Shown: positions 18,013 to 27,708 of the stretch, piece after piece
How positions within the stretch are numbered: position 1 is the stretch's first letter
Layout: every line of letters begins with the position of its first letter
Source of the DNA: Sphingomonadales bacterium
GTDB taxonomy: Bacteria > Pseudomonadota > Alphaproteobacteria > Sphingomonadales > Sphingomonadaceae
NCBI GenBank assembly: GCA_016720115.1
Contig: JADJXT010000001.1
Location: 1,674,001-1,738,000 of the forward strand
DNA: 64,000 nucleotides
Direction of reading: 5' to 3'
The notes under the pieces: model-generated
Told to the model about the DNA's origin: nothing
Database searches by the model: none
Seen by the model: only the letters and a program-made list of their open reading frames with translations
Position numbers and translations under genes: made by a program

Positions 18013-19044
18013 TCAATGCGCTCCGCATGATTTGCGGACGATCAGTTTTGCCGGAAGCGTATAGCTTTCCGCACTCTTGCCCTCGATCAGCTTGAGCAAT
18101 GTATCGACCAGGACTTCACCGGCGGCCCGGTAATCCTGCTGCACCGTCGTTAACGGGGGATGCGCGAGGCTTGCCGCAGGAATATCGTCGAATCCGATGA
18201 TGGCGGCGTCGCCGGGAATGCTGAGGCCGGCATCCTCAATCGCCCGGATCGCGCCTATGGCTATCAGGTCGCTTGCGGCGAAAATGGCGTCGAAGCCGAC
18301 TCCGCTTTCGATCAATTGCTGCGCAGCATCGAAACCCGACTGCTCGGTATTCAGCGCGTCGACCTGCAATTGCGCGGATATATTGAGCCCGGCAGAAAAT
18401 ATTGCGTTGCGCGCGCCCAGATATCTGTCGCGAAACTCGGGATAGTGATCGGATGCGTCGCCCAGAAAGGCGATTTGCGTTCGTTGGTGAGCGATCAGAT
18501 GTTCGGCGGCCAGCCGGCCGCCATCCATATTGTCGCAACCGATGGTGGTGCCCATTTCGTCTGTGCCGCCGACAAGTCCCCAACGTACGAAATGCGTACC
18601 TTGCTGGATGAGCTGCTCCAGCTTGGGCTGATATAATTCATAATCGCCATAACCGAGCAGGATGATACCGTCCGCTTTACGGCTGTCTTCGTAATCGACA
18701 TGCCAGTTGGCCGAGAGTTGCTGGAAAGAGATCAGCAGATCGTGGTTCCGCCTTGCCGCAGTCCGCGTGATCGAGGCGAGCATCGACAGAAAGAAGGGGT
18801 TTATCCCGGTCTCGTCGGGTGTCGGGTCTTCGAAGAAAAGCAGCGCGAGCGTGTTTGAGCGCTGTGTCCGCAGGCTTGATGCGTTCTTGTCGACCTTGTA
18901 GTTCAGTTGCTGTGCGATGGCTTCGATACGCTTGCGCGTCTGTTCCGAAACCGAAGTGCTGCCTCGCAATGCGCGCGACACGGTTGGCTGCGAAACGCCT
19001 GCGAGTTGCGCGATGTCGAATGATGTTGGCTTATGTGGTGGCAT
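18013..19044 (-). CDS. LacI family transcriptional regulator of the maltodextrin locus
   Basis: The 343-residue protein has an N-terminal LacI helix-turn-helix (SFDIAQLAGVSQPTVSRALRG, shown as FDIAQLAGVSQPTVSRALR) with hinge region NASSLRTQRSNTLALLF. A periplasmic-binding-protein-like effector domain ends in IVRKSCGAH and contains GAIRAIEDAGLSIPGD and IGFDDIPAASLAHPPLTTV. It is most likely a repressor released by a malto-oligosaccharide. The start at 19044 places MPPHKPTS just ahead of the HTH. It is transcribed toward the transporter and divergently from the TonB receptor. Confidence 0.9.
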   Translation of the reverse strand: MPPHKPTSFDIAQLAGVSQPTVSRALRGSTSVSEQTRKRIEAIAQQLNYKVDKNASSLRTQRSNTLALLFFEDPTPDETGINPFFLSMLASITRTAARRNHDLLISFQQLSANWHVDYEDSRKADGIILLGYGDYELYQPKLEQLIQQGTHFVRWGLVGGTDEMGTTIGCDNMDGGRLAAEHLIAHQRTQIAFLGDASDHYPEFRDRYLGARNAIFSAGLNISAQLQVDALNTEQSGFDAAQQLIESGVGFDAIFAASDLIAIGAIRAIEDAGLSIPGDAAIIGFDDIPAASLAHPPLTTVQQDYRAAGEVLVDTLLKLIEGKSAESYTLPAKLIVRKSCGAH

Positions 19045-19122
19045 GTGGTGCGACCGGCTCTCCTGCAACATTTAATAAGCGCGGTGCGGCATTCGTGCAA
19101 CGACATTACCGCATAATTCTGA

Positions 19123-19130
19123 ATACGTAT
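19123..19130. promoter_or_regulatory. LacI-type half-operator candidate between lacI and the TonB receptor
   Basis: ATACGTAT, an 8-base palindrome inside GAATACGTATGTG, shares the core of the 17990-18007 site. It lies in the divergent intergenic region about 80 bases before the regulator start and 130 bases before the receptor start. This fits control of both genes by the LacI protein. Confidence 0.45.
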
Positions 19131-19259
19131 GTGAATAACTGTCCTTTGCCGAGCACGCCGTAGTAATTGCGCATCAATGGCCAGACTGGGTGGCCATGTA
19201 TGTGAGGTTGCAACAAAGCGGTGCCGCAAAAAACCGGGCCGCAAGTGAGGGGATACAGG

Positions 19260-22012
19260 ATGTCTGCTTCGTGGAACACGAGTGAAGTACGCGCGCGTCT
19301 GGTGCAAACCACCAGCGCATCGGCACTGGCGCTTGCCGCCTTTGTCGCATTGCCGGGCGCAGCATTTGCGCAGGATGGCGCCGCCGATGTGGCAGCCGAA
19401 GAGGAAGATGCAATCGTTGTTACGGGTATCCGTGCGTCGATCAACCAGTCGGTTGAAGCCAAGCGCGAAAATACGTCGATCGTCGAAGTGATTTCGGCCG
19501 AAGATATCGGCAAGCTGCCCGACCAGTCGATCGCAGAATCGCTGTCGCGCCTGCCGGGCCTTGCCACGCAGCGTCTGGATGGGCGCGCGAATGTCGTCTC
19601 GATCCGCGGCCTCGCTCCGGATTTCACCACGACCTTGCTCAATGGTCGCGAGCAGGTTTCGGCCAGCAACAACCGTGGTGTCGAGCTTGACCAGTATCCT
19701 TCCGAACTGCTGACCGGCGCCGTCATCTACAAGACGCCCGATGCCAGTCTAATCGGTCAGGCCATCGGTGGCACTATCGACATGAAGACCGCGCGTCCGC
19801 TGTCGTACAATGACCGCACCATCGCCGTCGGCCTGCGCGGCGAAGTCAACGATCTGGGCAAGCTGAACCCCGATATTTCGAACAAGGGCTATCGCGCCAA
19901 CATTTCCTACATCGACCAGAATGACGCCGGTACGGTTGGCTGGGCGTTCGGTTATGCGCGCATGGTTTCGCCGACGGCTGAAGAGCGCTGGCAGGCATGG
20001 GGTTACCCCACCACCGGTGCCAATAACGACTACATCATCGGCGGCGCCAAGCCCTATGTGAAATCGAACGAACTGGTCCGCGACGGCGTTATCGGCGTTC
20101 TAGAACTCCAGCCCGATGACAAGCTTCACGTGACCTTCGACGGCTACTGGTCCTCGTTCAAGGACAACCAGCGTCTGCGCGGCATCGAATTGCCGCTGCA
20201 ATGGTCGGGTGCGCAGTTGCAGCCCGGCTACACGGTCGAAGACGGCCTCATCACTTCGGGCCGTTTCAATGGCGTCGAAGCCGTGATGCGCAACGACGTT
20301 GTGCACCGTGATTCGAAGATTCTCGCGCTGGGCGGCAACGTTCAGTACAAGACCAGCGACACGATGACGCTCGAACTCGACGCCAGCTATTCGCGCCTGC
20401 GCAAGCTGGAAGAGAATATCGAAGTCTACACCGGCACAGGCCGTGGGGGTGGCGTTGGCGCAACCGACAGCCTTGGCTTCACCTTGCCGTCAAAGGGCGG
20501 TGTGATCACCTTCAGCCCGACGATCAACTATGCTGATCCGGCGTTGTTCGTGATCACCGATCCGCAGGGCTGGAACAGCTGCGGCGGCACGGTGCCGAAC
20601 TGCCAGGATGGCTTTATCAACCGTCCGCGCATCAAGGACGAGCTGAAATCGCTGCGCCTGCAGGCGACCAAGGAAGTCGATGGCTTCTTCTCCACCATCC
20701 GTGTCGGCGCGAACTATAGCGACCGCAAAAAGCAGCTGATCGACGAAGGTTTTGTGCTGACCCACAAAAACTATCCTGCGAACACGGCGGTGCCTTCGGA
20801 CTATCTCTACGATCCGGTGTCGCTCGATTTTATCGGCATTCCGGGCATGGTGTCGTTCAATTCCTGGAAATATTACAAGGATGGCAACTACAATCTGACG
20901 CCGGAAAGCAACTGGACGCCCAGCCGTTTCACCAACAGCTATATCGTGCATGAGAAGATTTTGACCGGCTATGTGCAGGCGAATATCGACAGTGCCCTGG
21001 GCGCCAGCCCGCTGCGCGGTAATCTCGGCCTGCAGGTGGTTCACACCAACCAGACCGGCGACAGCTTCATCTCGACCAGTTTCAGCGCCGTTCAGCCCTT
21101 CTCGGACGGAGCGAAGTACACCGAGTTCCTGCCGAGCCTCAACCTCTCGCTCGAAGTTGGCGAAAATGCGTTCATCCGTTTCGGCGCTGCCCGCATGCTG
21201 GCACGTGCCCGCATGGACCAGATCAATCCGGGCGGTGGCGTCAACTTCAGCATCCCGAACAACAATCTGACATCGACCGATCCTGCGCAATCGCCCTGGT
21301 CGGGCAATGTGGGCAACGCACGGTTGAAGCCGCTGATGGCCGACACGGTCGACCTCGCCTTCGAAAAATATTTCGGCAAGGGCGGGTATTTCGCAGTCGG
21401 CGGGTTCTTCAAGCATCTGGAGAACTATATCTACCGCAGTCCGACCTGTTCGACTTCTCCGGCATCACGCCGCCGACAGGGGTGACGCCGCGCACCAACG
21501 AGGGCCTGGTTTCGCAATGGGTCAATGGCCGCTCGGGTCGCATCTGGGGCGGGGAAGCTTCGCTCTCGCTGCCGTTCGGCACCTTCTCCGAATCGCTTGA
21601 CGGTTTCGGTCTGCTCGCCAGCGCCTCGTTGACCAACAGCCGCGTCCGCGAAAACGGCCCGCCGATCGATATGCCCGGGCTTTCGAAATGGGTCGTCAAC
21701 GGCACCTTGTATTTCGAAAAGAACGGCTTCCAGACCCGCATCAGCAGCCGTTACCGTTCATCCTTCCTTGCCGAAGTGTCAGGTCTCAGCCTGGCGCGCG
21801 ACAAGGTGATGGCCAAGTCGGAAATGATCGTCGATGCGCAGATCGGCTATACGTTCCAGAGCGGTGCGCTCGAAAATGTCTCGGTTCTGGCCACTGCCAG
21901 CAACCTGACCAACGAGCCCTTCGTTACCTACCTGAATGCCGATCCGCGTCAGGTTCGCGATTATCAGAACTACGGTCGCAACTATATGCTGGGCATCAGC
22001 TATAGGTTCTGA
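19260..22012 (+). CDS. TonB-dependent receptor (Xanthomonas/Caulobacter type), frame break near 21440
   Basis: An outer-membrane receptor, probably for maltodextrins, of about 917 residues. The signal peptide ends at PGAAFAQ. A TonB-box-like VVTGIRAS is followed by the plug motifs SAEDIGKLPDQSIAESLSRL and SIRGLAPDFTTTLLNGR, typical of the TonB-Xanth-Caul group. The barrel ends in GRNYMLGISYRF with the C-terminal Phe needed for BAM. At 21438-21444 one base is missing: the first frame gives ENYIYRS and the second resumes as DLFDFSGITPPTGVTPR. Adding one base gives full length. ATG at 19260 has a GGGG-containing RBS just upstream. Confidence 0.88.
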
Positions 22013-22140
22013 TTATCGAAGGGAGGGGGCATGGCCGGTCTGTCGGTCTTGCCTTCTCCTTTGGCATCACATAGCGATAATTCCGCATCCATGCGTCGCT
22101 GAGGGCAGTGGGATCAACGGCAGCCGATAGGATTTGTCTG

Positions 22141-22959
22141 ATGAGCAGTGACCGTATCCGGCACGTTGTGATTATCGGTGGTGGCACCGCCGGCTGGATG
22201 ACCGCAACGGCGCTTTCGCGCACGATGGGCGGACAGATTTCCATTACCCTGGTCGAAAGCGACGAGATCGGAACGATCGGCGTCGGCGAGGCGACCATTC
22301 CCGCGATCCGGCTGTTCAACCAGTTGATCGACCTTGATGAAGACGAATTTATCCGCGCGACGCAGGGCACGTTCAAACTGGGCATCCAGTTCCAGAACTG
22401 GGGTCGGCTGGGCGACAGCTACATGTACGCCTGGAACCACAATGTCATCGCGGTCGGTCTGGCATCGGGTTGTCTTGAGCCGCTCGAATCGACCAGCATC
22501 CACCTCATTCAGGATGGCATCGCAAAGCTGCTGTCGCATTTCCCGAATGCAGGCTTCGATCCTGTTAACGTCGAAGCCTATAATCGCCGTATGCGATTCG
22601 ACTACGAACGCATCCGCGACTTCATCATCCCGCACTACCATGCCAACAAGCGCACCGTTTCCGCCTTCTGGACCCGCTGCCGCGAAATGGCGATTCCCGG
22701 CAGCCTGAAGGACAAGCTGGATCTCTTGCGGGCGACGGGAGGGCTGTTCCGCGAGAGTGAAGAACTGTTCGTTGTTCAGGTGCTGACCGGGCAGAATATC
22801 ACCCCCGCCAGCTATCACCCGCTGGCCGACAAGCTGACCGGCGAGCAGCTTTCTGGCTTCTTCGAGGATATTGGTCGCATTATCGACGCGACGGCGCGGC
22901 AATTGCCGATGCACGCAGATTTCATCGCGCAAAATTGTGCGGCAGGAGTTGAGCTATGA
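22141..22959 (+). pseudogene. Tryptophan halogenase-like flavoprotein with a large in-frame internal deletion
   Basis: Flavin-dependent halogenase-like genes often sit beside carbohydrate TonB receptors, and this one has the family's two ends. N-terminal: FAD motif VVIIGGGTAGWMTATAL, then IGVGEATIPAI and FKLGIQFQNW, with the Lys equivalent to the catalytic Lys of PrnA. C-terminal: VGLASGCLEPLESTSIHLI. Between SYMYAW and NHNVIAV (about 22430-22440) roughly 220 residues are missing compared with a normal length near 500. The lost part includes the WxWxIP signature. The frame remains open, so a 272-residue product could be made but is unlikely to bind substrate. The stop overlaps the amylase start (ATGA). 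Confidence 0.75.
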
Positions 22960-24755
22960 GTTTTTCCGCATCGTTGATCGCCCTGGCACTGGCGGGCGCC
23001 GCGCCTGCAACAGCCCCGCAGGCGCCCGAATTCCGTCAGCGTGCGCCCGAAGACGAGATCGTCTATTTTCTGCTTCCCGACCGTTTTGAAAATGGTGATC
23101 CGCGCAACGACACCGGCGGGGTAAAGGGTGACCGTCTGGCCACCGGTTTCGATCCCGCACACAAGGGATTTTTCCATGGCGGCGATCTCAAGGGCGTGAT
23201 CCAACGCCTCGATTACATCCAGTCGCTTGGCGCGACCGCGATCTGGCTTTCGCCGGTGTTCAAGAACAAGGTGGTGCAAGGGCCGAAAGGCAATGAAAGC
23301 GCCGGCTATCACGGCTATTGGGTAACCGATTTCACGCAGGTCGACCCGCATCTGGGCACCAATGCCGATTTCAAGGCGCTGGTCGACGCCGCACATGCGC
23401 GCGGGATGAAGGTATATATGGACATCCTCATCAACCATACCGCCGACGTGATCGAGATGGCGGAATGCAACGGTTATGACTGCGCCTATCGCAGCCGGGC
23501 CGATTATCCCTATTCGCGCCGCACCGCCGATGGCGCGGCTGCAAATCCGGGCTTTGCTGGGGATGCCGTCGCTACAGCCGAGAATTTCGCAAGGCTGACC
23601 GATCCCGATTTTGCCTACAGCGTGAAAATCGCGCCGCACGAACGCGATATCAAGGTTCCGGCCTGGCTCAACGATCCGATCTATTACCACAATCGCGGCA
23701 ATTCGACCTTCACCGGCGAAAGCTCGACCATGGGCGATTTTGTCGGTCTCGACGATCTGATGACTGAAAATCCGCGCGTCATTTAGGGTTTCATCGACAT
23801 TTATGGCGACTGGATCGACAAATATGGCGTCGACGGATTCCGGATCGACACCGCCAAGCATGTAAACCCCGAATTCTGGCATGAATTCACGCCTGCCATG
23901 CTGGAGCGCGCAAAGAAGCGGGGCATCCCCAATTTCCATATCTTCGGCGAATATGCGACCGGAGACATGGACCCCACGATCACTGCACGCGGGACGCGGG
24001 TGGCAAAGCTGCCGTCGAGCATCGACTTCCCGTTCTTTTCGGCAGTTCGCGATGTTGCAGGCGGGACGAAGGGGCCCGACTGGTTGGAAAAGCTGTTCTC
24101 TGCCGCCCCCCTCTACGGTGACGATAGTGTCGCGCTCCAGTTGCCGACCTTCACCGGCAACCATGATTTCGGTCGCTTTGCCCATTATGCGCGCAAGGCC
24201 TTTCCCCAGGCGAGTGAAGAGGAGCTGCTGAAGCGCACCGAACTGGCCCATGCCATGCTGCTCACGCTGCGCGGCGTGCCGGTGCTCTATTCGGGCGACG
24301 AACAGGGCTTTATCGGTGATGGCGTCGATCAGGACGCGCGCGAGGATATGTTCGCTTCCAAAACCGCTGTCTATAACGACAACGATCTTCTGGGTACCGA
24401 CGCGACGACCGCTGACAGCAATTTCGACAACCAGCATTCGCTGTACCGCGCGTTCCAGAAGCTGGCAAAGCTGCGCCAGCAATATGTCGCGTTGCGGCGC
24501 GGGCGGCAGGTCATCCGCACCTATCATGAAAAACCCGGCCTGTTTGCCGTGTCGCGCATCGATGCCGCATCGGGGCAGGAGGTCGTGGCCGTTTTCAACA
24601 CTTCGTCCGAAACGCTGAAGGCCAATGTCGAGCTTGATCCGAAGACCAGCGTTCTCGAAACCCTTGCAGGCAATTGTCCGGCTGCTGTCAGGGCACCGGG
24701 CTCTGCGAGCTTCGCAATCGCGCCCTTTGGCTATGCGGTCTGCCTAGCAAAATGA
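22956..24755 (+). pseudogene. GH13 alpha-amylase, interrupted by an in-frame TAG at 23784-23786
   Basis: The whole stretch is one frame of 599 codons except for an amber codon at position 277, within PRVI*GFIDIYGDW, where related enzymes have a residue such as Gln. A signal peptide (first roughly 20 residues) indicates export to the periplasm. The GH13 regions are present: DILINHTADV (region I), GVDGFRIDTAKHV with the nucleophile Asp, GEYATG with the acid/base Glu, and FTGNHDFGR. All three catalytic acids lie after the amber codon, so the truncated product would be inactive. A single C-to-T change in CAG would explain it. Overlaps with both neighbours show operon membership. Confidence 0.8.
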
Positions 24756-26383
24756 ACGATATGCAAAAAATTGAAGTCTCAAAATGGTCGCGCGACGAGT
24801 GGTGGCGCGGAGCGGTTATCTATCAGATCTACCCCCGAAGTTTCGCCGACAGCAATGGCGACGGGGTAGGGGATCTGCCCGGTATTACATCAGGGCTTGA
24901 TTATGTTGCATCGCTCGGTGTCGATGCAATCTGGCTTTCACCTTTCTTTACCTCGCCGATGCGGGACTTTGGATATGACGTTGCCGATTATTGCGATGTC
25001 GATCCCATTTTCGGTGCGCTGGCCGATCTTGATGCGCTGATCGAAAAGGCGCATGGCCTTGGGCTGAAGGTCATTATCGATCAGGTCTATTCGCATACGT
25101 CCGACCAGCACGCCTGGTTTGCCCAAAGCCGTTCTTCGCGCGATAACCCAAAGGCGGATTGGTATGTCTGGGCAGACCCAAAGCCAGACGGTTCGCCGCC
25201 GAACAACTGGCAGTCCGTTTTTGGTGGCCCGGCATGGACTTGGGATGCGCGCCGCGGTCAATATTACATGCACAACTTTCTGCGCGAACAGCCGCAGATG
25301 AATGTGCATAATCCTGAAGTGCAAGAAGCGTTACTCGGCGTTGCCAAATTCTGGCTCGATCGCGGAGTCGACGGGTTCCGCGTGGATGCGATCAACTTCG
25401 CGATGCACGATCAGGAACTGCGCGATAATCCGCCAGCCCCTGCCGGAAACGGCATCCGGACACGGCCGTTCGATTTTCAGCTGAAGATCCATAACCAGTC
25501 GCACCCTGATATTCCGGCTTTTATTGAGCGGATCCGGGCCTTGACCGATCAGTATCCAGGGCGATTCACGGTTGCCGAAGTTGGTGGGCCCGAACCCGAC
25601 CGGGAAATGAAGGCGTTTACGGCGGGTGACACCCATTTCAACAGCGCATACGGATTTGACTTTCTTTATGCTGACAAGCTGACACCTGCCCTTGTTCGCG
25701 AAGCGCTGGAGAGCTGGCCATCTGACGATGGCATTGGCTGGCCGAGTTGGGCGTTTTCGAACCATGATGCGCCGCGCTGGATCAGTCGCTGGGCATCGGG
25801 CGACGCTCGCGATGCTTATGCCCGCATGGCAATGCTGCTTTTCCTCTGCCTGCGCGGCAATGCGATAATCTGGCAAGGTGAAGAGCTTGGCCTTACGCAG
25901 GTCGACATTCCGTTCGATCGGCTGCAGGATCCTGAAGCCATCGCCAATTGGCCGCTGACCCTTTCGCGCGATGGAACCAGGACACCGATGCCATGGAGGG
26001 CGGACGCCCCAAATTGCGGATTTTCCGCACACGAACCATGGCTTCCTTTTGGCACCGATCATCGGGACAAGGCCATAGACCGGCAAGAAAATGATCCCCG
26101 ATCTATACTCGCCGCAACCCGTCGATATGTAGCCCTCAGGCGTGCCAACGAAGCGCTTAGAACCGGCGAGATTCGGATAATCGAAGCGCAGGATTCAATC
26201 CTGGTTTTTGAGCGTTTGTGCGAAAGTCAGGTTCTTTTGTGCATCTTCAATTTTGGCCCGGATTGCATCAACTGGTCGCCGGATGATCCGGTACACTGGC
26301 GCACCGTGGAAAGCCTTAACGATCAAGGCGACTGGAAGGTCGGCCCTTACGGAGCACTAGTCGCGGAGAAGTTGCCGTTATGA
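24752..26383 (+). CDS. GH13 alpha-glucosidase
   Basis: The 543-residue protein lacks a signal peptide and is probably cytoplasmic or periplasm-independent, cleaving maltose or maltodextrins to glucose. GH13 motifs are VIIDQVYSHTSDQH, GVDGFRVDAINFAMHD with the nucleophile Asp, RFTVAEVGGP with the acid/base Glu, and FSNHDAPRW. The start WWRGAVIYQIYPRSFADSNG is typical of oligo-1,6-glucosidase/alpha-glucosidases. ATG at 24752 overlaps the amylase stop; an alternative ATG is at 24761. It is the last gene of the maltodextrin operon. Confidence 0.92.
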   Translation: MNDMQKIEVSKWSRDEWWRGAVIYQIYPRSFADSNGDGVGDLPGITSGLDYVASLGVDAIWLSPFFTSPMRDFGYDVADYCDVDPIFGALADLDALIEKAHGLGLKVIIDQVYSHTSDQHAWFAQSRSSRDNPKADWYVWADPKPDGSPPNNWQSVFGGPAWTWDARRGQYYMHNFLREQPQMNVHNPEVQEALLGVAKFWLDRGVDGFRVDAINFAMHDQELRDNPPAPAGNGIRTRPFDFQLKIHNQSHPDIPAFIERIRALTDQYPGRFTVAEVGGPEPDREMKAFTAGDTHFNSAYGFDFLYADKLTPALVREALESWPSDDGIGWPSWAFSNHDAPRWISRWASGDARDAYARMAMLLFLCLRGNAIIWQGEELGLTQVDIPFDRLQDPEAIANWPLTLSRDGTRTPMPWRADAPNCGFSAHEPWLPFGTDHRDKAIDRQENDPRSILAATRRYVALRRANEALRTGEIRIIEAQDSILVFERLCESQVLLCIFNFGPDCINWSPDDPVHWRTVESLNDQGDWKVGPYGALVAEKLPL

Positions 26384-26757
26384 GCATAGGATGCGAGAGC
26401 TATTGAGCTTGAAATCGGATGTGGCCGGGAGGCGATGCCGCCTCAACTTGCCGTGGCATGATGACGCATTGGTCAGGCTTCGCCAGACAAACGGACATGC
26501 CAGCTGGCAATGCGAACATGGTTACTCTGAAAATATGGGGCTCGCGATGGTTGGTCTTGTAAATCCGGTTGGGCACCGCCAAGAACGCCGCGAAGATTTG
26601 AGTGGGGGCATCCTATTTGTGTGCTTCCTGCAACGGAATAACCACTTTTCGTGAGATTTAGGCGGTAAACCGCTTTTTATCCTTGCCTCTATGCATTTTG
26701 TGCTATGCAAATGCTGCCGGTTGGGGTGGCCAGGCATCAGGTCGCATAAGGAGCGAG
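26384..26757. other. Intergenic region before the DSF synthase gene
   Basis: A 374-base stretch with no coding sequence I would defend; an open frame at 26391-26654 has no recognisable similarity and an uneven composition. A small GC stem GCGG-TAAA-CCGC followed by TTTTT at 26662-26678 could be a weak terminator. The rpfF-like gene has a good ribosome-binding site, AAGGAG, just before its ATG at 26758. Confidence 0.4.
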
Positions 26758-27708
26758 ATGGCTACCTATAACCCCTTACCCGACGGTACGTCGCGGATGA
26801 CTGTCGATTTGACCAGGCCGCAATTCGGCACGGGAGAACAATTTGGCTTGCCGATTGTTGGTCGGCAGTTTGACGAATTGGTCCTGCGACACGACAAGTC
26901 CGATCAGATATTCTGGTGCTTCATGAATCAGCGCGGTCGCCCGAGCTACACTTACAGTCTGGGCGCCGAAGTGCAGGAAGTACAGGACTGGGTAGCCGAT
27001 AATTATGCGCGCCCTGCCAATGGCGGACCGGATGACCTGCGCTATTTCGTATGCGGATCGAAAACGCCGGGCATTTATAATCTCGGCGGCGATCTGCGGC
27101 ATTTTGCCGAATGTATCAGAACACGCGATTTGCCCGCGATGCGCAGATATGCTGAAACCTGTGTGCGCATGCAATTTGCCAACTCCAACGCTTTCGGGGC
27201 TCCGATCATCACGATGGCTCTGGTCCAGGGCGATGCGCTTGGTGGCGGTTTCGAACATGCGCTGGCGTTTGACATATTGGTTGCCGAACGCAGCGCCCGT
27301 CTCGGCCTTCCCGAAATCGTGTTCAACCTTTTTCCCGGTATGGGCGCCTACAGCTTCCTGTTGAGGCGTGTCGGTCGCAAGATGGCGGAGCAGTTCATCC
27401 TCGAAGGCAAGATTTACAGCGCTGAAGAGCTGTACGAGCTGGGAATTGTCGATATTCTTGCGGAGGATGGCCAGGGCGAGGCTGCAATTGTCGAATATTG
27501 CGCGCGCAACAGCAATCGTTTCGCGGCAGAGCGCGCGGTCTATCGTGCGCGCCGCGCGGCCGACCCGGTAGAACTGGACGAACTGATGCGCATTACCGCC
27601 TTGTGGGCTGAAACGGCGATGACATTGACCGATGCTGACGTCCGGAAAATGGAGCGTTTGGCTGACGCGCAAGAGCGTCGAATCCGGCGAAACCTTGAAT
27701 CGGTTTAA
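26758..27708 (+). CDS. rpfF: DSF synthase (RpfF-like crotonase)
   Basis: RpfF makes cis-2-unsaturated fatty acid signals (DSF family) from acyl-ACP, combining dehydratase and thioesterase activity. The 316-residue protein shows the characteristic RpfF stretches GDALGGGFEHALAFD and ARLGLPEIVFNLFPGMGAYS. The two catalytic glutamates, Glu166 and Glu186, keep the 20-residue spacing of Xanthomonas RpfF Glu141/Glu161. It is convergent with an RpfC-like kinase gene, the same arrangement as rpfF and rpfC in Xanthomonas; their stop codons share TTAA at 27705-27708. The alternative, an ordinary enoyl-CoA hydratase, fits the motifs less well. Confidence 0.87.
   Translation: MATYNPLPDGTSRMTVDLTRPQFGTGEQFGLPIVGRQFDELVLRHDKSDQIFWCFMNQRGRPSYTYSLGAEVQEVQDWVADNYARPANGGPDDLRYFVCGSKTPGIYNLGGDLRHFAECIRTRDLPAMRRYAETCVRMQFANSNAFGAPIITMALVQGDALGGGFEHALAFDILVAERSARLGLPEIVFNLFPGMGAYSFLLRRVGRKMAEQFILEGKIYSAEELYELGIVDILAEDGQGEAAIVEYCARNSNRFAAERAVYRARRAADPVELDELMRITALWAETAMTLTDADVRKMERLADAQERRIRRNLESV

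Noticed and set aside
22815..24527. Minus-strand open frame of 570 codons opposite the amylase
   Set aside because: Tempting because the plus-strand gene is interrupted, but the plus strand shows all GH13 motifs in order and the minus frame shows none.
26391..26654. Open frame of 87 codons before the rpfF-like gene
   Set aside because: No recognisable motif, no ribosome-binding site, atypical composition and no neighbour overlap; treated as intergenic.
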